A stretch of 9,432 bases of DNA from JARBAU01 sp029237525 (GTDB lineage Archaea; Thermoproteota; Nitrososphaeria; Nitrososphaerales; Nitrososphaeraceae): positions 1 through 9,432 of the forward strand of contig DATBKT010000219.1 of NCBI GenBank assembly GCA_036555705.1, read 5' to 3'. Every line of letters starts with the position of its first letter. Position 1 is the stretch's first letter. Below the pieces are notes generated by a model. It did no database searches. It saw nothing but the letters and a program-made list of their open reading frames with translations, and was not told the DNA's origin. A program made the position numbers and the translations under genes. Shown here piece by piece: positions 6,783-9,432 of the stretch.

Positions 6783-6866
6783 GCGGGGGTCGCCTAGCCT
6801 GGTAGGGCGTGGGATTGCTAATCCCATGTTCGGAAGAACTCGTGGGTTCGAATCCCACTCCCCGCG
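6783..6866 (+). tRNA. tRNA-Ser (anticodon GCT)
   Basis: A complete class II tRNA of 84 bases. The acceptor stem 6783-6789 pairs with 6859-6865 (last pair G-U) and the discriminator base is G6866, as in serine tRNAs. The anticodon stem 6810-6814/6822-6826 encloses TTGCTAA with anticodon GCT at 6817-6819, reading AGC and AGU codons. A long variable arm has stem GTTC/GAAC (6828-6831/6836-6839). The T arm GTGGG/CCCAC (6842-6846/6854-6858) carries loop TTCGAAT. No intron is present. Two Cs follow the discriminator and then T, so CCA is not fully encoded. Long-arm tRNA genes are frequent targets of archaeal integrases, and an integrase remnant follows 137 bases downstream on the same strand. Confidence 0.97.
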
Positions 6867-6937
6867 CCTTAGATAGGGATTCTTAACGTAACCTTAGTAG
6901 ATAGATTTCTATCCTAACAAGAACATTGTAACATCAA

Positions 6938-6951
6938 GCAACAACTGTTGC
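6938..6951. repeat. 14-base inverted repeat between tRNA and integrase remnant
   Basis: GCAACA at 6938-6943 and TGTTGC at 6946-6951 form perfect six-base arms around two bases. It lies 71 bases after the tRNA and before the integrase remnant. It may be a recombinase or repressor binding site left from the integrated element, or chance. Confidence 0.4.
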
Positions 6952-7002
6952 ATCCCAATTCGCTGCTTTAGGAACAAAAATATAGGATATCACAAAATAC
7001 AA

Positions 7003-7472
7003 ATTGAAACCATACTACAGACAGGCCCTTTTGAAATTAGCCAAAATCAATCGGGAAAATACTAATGTAATGTAATGTAATTTGTGATCATATCATAGCC
7101 GAACAAAACGAGATCAATATCAGAGAATCGACTAAATAAGGAAAAATAAAAATATTGATTTGGCTATCGGTCAGGTTGGACAATAAATGTTTCCGTCTAA
7201 TGACAAAACAAGATCTACTCGATTATCTTAACAGCCTTCGCGGACCTGCTTCTGAAGATCCTACCTGCAAATGGATAGGCTCGTACAACGGAAGGCAAAT
7301 GATTTTGCTCAAGTTTTTCAGGTGGTTATACGATCCTAATGAACCGAATGCAAAGGCAAGATTGACTCCGCCATGTATGCAAGGGGTAAAGAAACTTCCG
7401 CGTCAAGAATAGTCGCCTTACAAACCATCAAGTCTTTGGGATAGTCGTAAACATACCGTTTTCTTGAAATAA
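7003..7472 (+). pseudogene. Decayed tyrosine recombinase (XerC/D-like archaeal integrase), N-terminal half
   Basis: Three pieces reassemble the N-terminal SAM-like domain and the beginning of the catalytic domain of a tyrosine recombinase. Piece 1 (frame of 7003, ending TAA 7063-7065) reads ...LQTGPFEISQNQSGKY. After a frame change in a TAATG repeat, piece 2 reads CDHIIAEQNEINIRESTK, a TAA at 7137-7139, then WLSVRLDNK, LMTKQDLLDYLNSLR, KWIGSYNGRQMILLKFFRWL and PPCMQGVKKLPRQE, a TAG at 7410-7412, then SPYKPSSLWDSRKHTVFLK and TAA at 7470-7472. The text runs smoothly across both in-frame stops, so they are later nonsense changes. The catalytic Arg-His-Arg-Tyr region is absent: homology fades after VFLK where YCP and the rest would follow. 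The gene is dead unless 7155-7412 (85 codons from TTG) survives as a small DNA-binding protein. Its direction and closeness to tRNA-Ser suggest an element once integrated there. Confidence 0.85.
7063..7081 (+). repeat. TAATG tandem repeat inside the integrase remnant
   Basis: Three full TAATG units and a fourth lacking its G. The five-base period is not a multiple of three, and the frame of the recombinase remnant changes exactly here, so copy-number change by slippage is a likely cause of one of its lesions. Confidence 0.8.
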
Positions 7473-7578
7473 ACCACATCTGTGAGAAGTGGTTATTTAC
7501 AAGTTTGCAAAGTAAAAGACAAAAAATGTACTTGTATAATATTATAATCTCAAGTCAATAATCACCGAGGGTGCTTTT

Positions 7579-8389
7579 ATGGTTACAACACACAAAAATT
7601 CTTCAGAAGGCAGCGTATATCTATTACCAATGTTACTGATTACTTTATTTCTTCTCTTACTTATGTGAAGGTGTGCTTACAATACCGACGTAACCTTACT
7701 CCAAAGTACTCTACACAAGTATTGGATAAGAACCATACGGGATTGATATCAATACAGCAATTAGCAAAGGATCCTTTACTAAGTCATTTATTGGTGTCGG
7801 ATTCTGTTATGCGTACTAGTAATATCAAAGACATAACTAACGCTCTAAAGGCATTTGTTACTAGTGGTCGCATAGAAATCGATAAACAACTTAAACCTAC
7901 ATTAATAAAGACATATCAGAACATCACCACAGCTTTCAATTCGCAGAAATGCAATAGTATTCAAATCTGTCCCATATTGTGGAGATCATTAAAGGATATG
8001 ATATCTAATCTAAGTATCATTGGTAATGTCTCTAAATCTACATGTATCCTAATACTCGCCGAAGAAAATGATACTCAGACTCTAGTGGAGCAAGCGTTTC
8101 TCTTGCAGCAAAGATTGGCTGACGTAAATCATACCGATCATTCATTCATAACATATCCAAATCTTGGTCATGCATTTTATCCTTCATCCCAGTGGGCGAC
8201 TGGAATCGGCCAATACAACAGCATGTTTTGGCAGATCTTTATGCGTGGCTCGCAGCTCATTCAGGATTTACAGATCATGCTCTAGCAGCACCGCATGTCA
8301 CATCTACACCGTTCTCTAATTTACTGCTAAATAGAATGATCCAGAAAATAACGACAGTGTATGTTGGTTTGTCTAGTATTTTATTCTGA
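7579..8389 (+). pseudogene. Decayed secreted alpha/beta hydrolase
   Basis: Three pieces remain. (1) ATG at 7579 encodes a 29-residue peptide with a hydrophobic core LLPMLLITLFLLLLM (a signal or anchor segment), ended by TGA at 7666-7668; GAGGG at 7567-7571 is a Shine-Dalgarno-like site and TATAATATTATAA at 7535-7547 a TATA-like box. (2) In another frame from about 7665, 180-odd codons carry TGLISIQQLAKDPLLSHLLV, SIIGNVSKSTCILILAEEND (119-138, likely acid residue D136) and FITYPNLGHAFYPSSQW (161-177, likely catalytic H169). (3) At about 8210 the frame slips again and PIQQHVLADLYAWLAAHSGF continues in the third frame to 8389; one extra C would restore it. No GxSxG nucleophile elbow exists in either preserved piece, so the middle of the gene has been deleted. 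The family is inferred from memory of large secreted thaumarchaeal hydrolases. Confidence 0.75.
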
Positions 8390-8563
8390 AAGATGATAAA
8401 ATACTAAATTACCATTGCTAAAGGGTAAATATTCTTTCAACTATATTTTTATGATAATCTTTGATCATTACCTAGCCCATGGTTTACTATCATCCCTCTA
8501 ACGTTACTACCACAAAATGAGAGTGGCATTCGTATAGTCTAATTACTGTAATACCTTGTATCA
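8390..8563. other. Convergent gap between hydrolase remnant and minus-strand hydrolase
   Basis: No gene is seen. TATTTTTAT at 8443-8451 provides a T-run that could end rightward transcription. Otherwise nothing stands out. Confidence 0.4.
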
Positions 8564-9432
8564 TCACCTAGAGGGTGTTATACCCGTAGTCGATAGAAAT
8601 GTATTCATTATCTTACCGACTTCAGCCGGATATTGATTCACTACTGCATGACTAGCATTTTTGATCTGTACAAGCCAAGCTCCTGGAATCTTTTCTGCAA
8701 TCTTTAAAGAATTAACATGTGGCTGGTAGAAATTATCATCAGATCCAGTTATGACCAACGTGGGTTTAGCCAATTTCGCAAGAGCATCACACGTACCACT
8801 CCAGTTTGGATTGTTCTCCCAATACTTTCCTACGTTATTCTGATCATTCGCCACCTCAGGAGGAAGGCCAGGCTTCAGTTGTTGCAAGGATGTTATATTT
8901 TCTGGAATTTGACTTGATTCAGGATGCATTCTTATCCATGCCTGTCCCAATGAAGCAACATTAAGCGCTTGCATATCCTCGTGAGAAACTGGAATATGAT
9001 TTAGACTTTTGTTTACAATATCGGATTGCAATTTTATAAACTCAGGTGGTTTAGGCGTATGATCTTTTCCGCCACATGATGAAGCAACAAGTACAAGACT
9101 GTTAACCTTATTTGGATACATCATTGTAAGCTGTTCGGCTAAATATGATCCAAGAGAATATCCCATAACATCTGCTTTTGGTATTTTCAGAGCATCAAGT
9201 AAACCAGCAGAATCATTTGCTAGTTGCAGATAAGTGTACGGTTTGGAACCAATTGTTGTATTTGCAATTCCACGTTGGTCAAACACAATCACTGTGTGAT
9301 TTGAAGAAAGACCTTTTAGAAAGGCTGCGTCCCAGGCGTTCATATTATCGGAAGCACCATTAAAAAGTATAATCGGGTCACCTTTTCCTAGCATTTTGTA
9401 TCCAATATCAATATCTCCTACGTGAACTTTCT
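8564..9432 (-). CDS. Alpha/beta hydrolase (AB hydrolase-1 fold), 5' partial
   Basis: The reading frame stays open to the right edge (codons before the internal ATG at 9394 read VHVGDIDIGYK), so the true start lies outside the window and a secretion signal cannot be judged. The features of an alpha/beta hydrolase appear in order, counted from the Met at 9394: oxyanion region LFNGASDNMNAW (10-21), FDQRGIANT (38-46), nucleophile elbow GYSLGS (78-83, Ser80), acid region VITGSDDNFYQP (214-225, Asp219 or 220), and catalytic His249 in NASHAVVNQYP. A lid of about 80 residues lies between. It is intact where visible, in contrast with the adjoining hydrolase remnant, and belongs to a different subfamily, so it is not the parent copy. 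It probably cleaves an ester, lactone or peptide-like bond; the substrate cannot be read from sequence. The FDQRG motif is also common in haloalkane dehalogenase/prolyl aminopeptidase-like relatives. Confidence 0.88.
   Translation of the reverse strand, partial: KVHVGDIDIGYKMLGKGDPIILFNGASDNMNAWDAAFLKGLSSNHTVIVFDQRGIANTTIGSKPYTYLQLANDSAGLLDALKIPKADVMGYSLGSYLAEQLTMMYPNKVNSLVLVASSCGGKDHTPKPPEFIKLQSDIVNKSLNHIPVSHEDMQALNVASLGQAWIRMHPESSQIPENITSLQQLKPGLPPEVANDQNNVGKYWENNPNWSGTCDALAKLAKPTLVITGSDDNFYQPHVNSLKIAEKIPGAWLVQIKNASHAVVNQYPAEVGKIMNTFLSTTGITPSR

Noticed and set aside
7063..7081. CRISPR-like or satellite array
   Set aside because: Only about four five-base units with no spacers; it is a short slippage repeat inside a dead gene.
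8192..8389. Separate 65-codon gene
   Set aside because: Its text PIQQHVLADLYAWLAAHSG is the direct continuation of the hydrolase remnant in the next frame, so it is part of that pseudogene.
8717..9363. Plus-strand frames at 8717-8917 and 9178-9363
   Set aside because: Both are shadows of the minus-strand alpha/beta hydrolase, which shows the full catalytic layout.
6783..9432. A new defence system in the right-hand accessory region
   Set aside because: Apart from the tRNA, the region holds only a dead integrase, a dead hydrolase and one ordinary hydrolase; no nuclease, helicase, toxin or reverse transcriptase motif was found.

Overview
The window is AT-rich and looks archaeal, most probably an ammonia-oxidising thaumarchaeon (Nitrososphaerota, Nitrososphaera/Nitrosocosmicus-like). 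Supporting signs are a multidomain blue-copper (cupredoxin) protein, a siroheme decarboxylase (AhbA/AhbB-type) fusion, TATA-like boxes placed about 26-30 bases before start codons with little or no leader, and a tyrosine recombinase remnant of a type I associate with this group. The organism call is inference from family knowledge; no database search was possible.

Left part (1-5045), metabolic core. A two-domain cupredoxin tail (1-559) is split by a one-base frameshift. It is followed by sufC (Fe-S cluster assembly ATPase). A tight three-gene operon comes next: a chlorite-dismutase-family protein best read as coproheme decarboxylase (ChdC/HemQ), a DUF1802 protein overlapping it by four bases, and an aldo/keto reductase starting four bases later. 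Convergent to this operon, 17 bases away, lies a fused AhbA/AhbB-like siroheme decarboxylase. Together these genes suggest haem made from siroheme (siroheme -> didecarboxysiroheme -> Fe-coproporphyrin III -> haem). The first step is done by the AhbAB fusion and the last by an oxygen-tolerant ChdC in place of radical-SAM AhbD.

Middle (5046-6782). Two unrecognised genes lie tail to tail (5351-5869 + and 5906-6337 -), both needing TTG starts. A roughly 400-base stretch without a gene follows.

Right part (6783-9432), accessory scar. A complete tRNA-Ser(GCT) is followed 137 bases later, in the same direction, by a decayed tyrosine recombinase (several in-frame stops and one frame change). Next is a decayed secreted alpha/beta hydrolase whose signal segment survives, whose nucleophile half is gone and whose C-terminus is frameshifted. 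This looks like a tRNA-associated integration site with an eroded element. An intact, partial alpha/beta hydrolase on the minus strand runs off the right edge. I see no CRISPR array, no complete mobile element and no convincing new defence system. The most interesting material is the hybrid haem-synthesis neighbourhood and the eroded tRNA-linked island.
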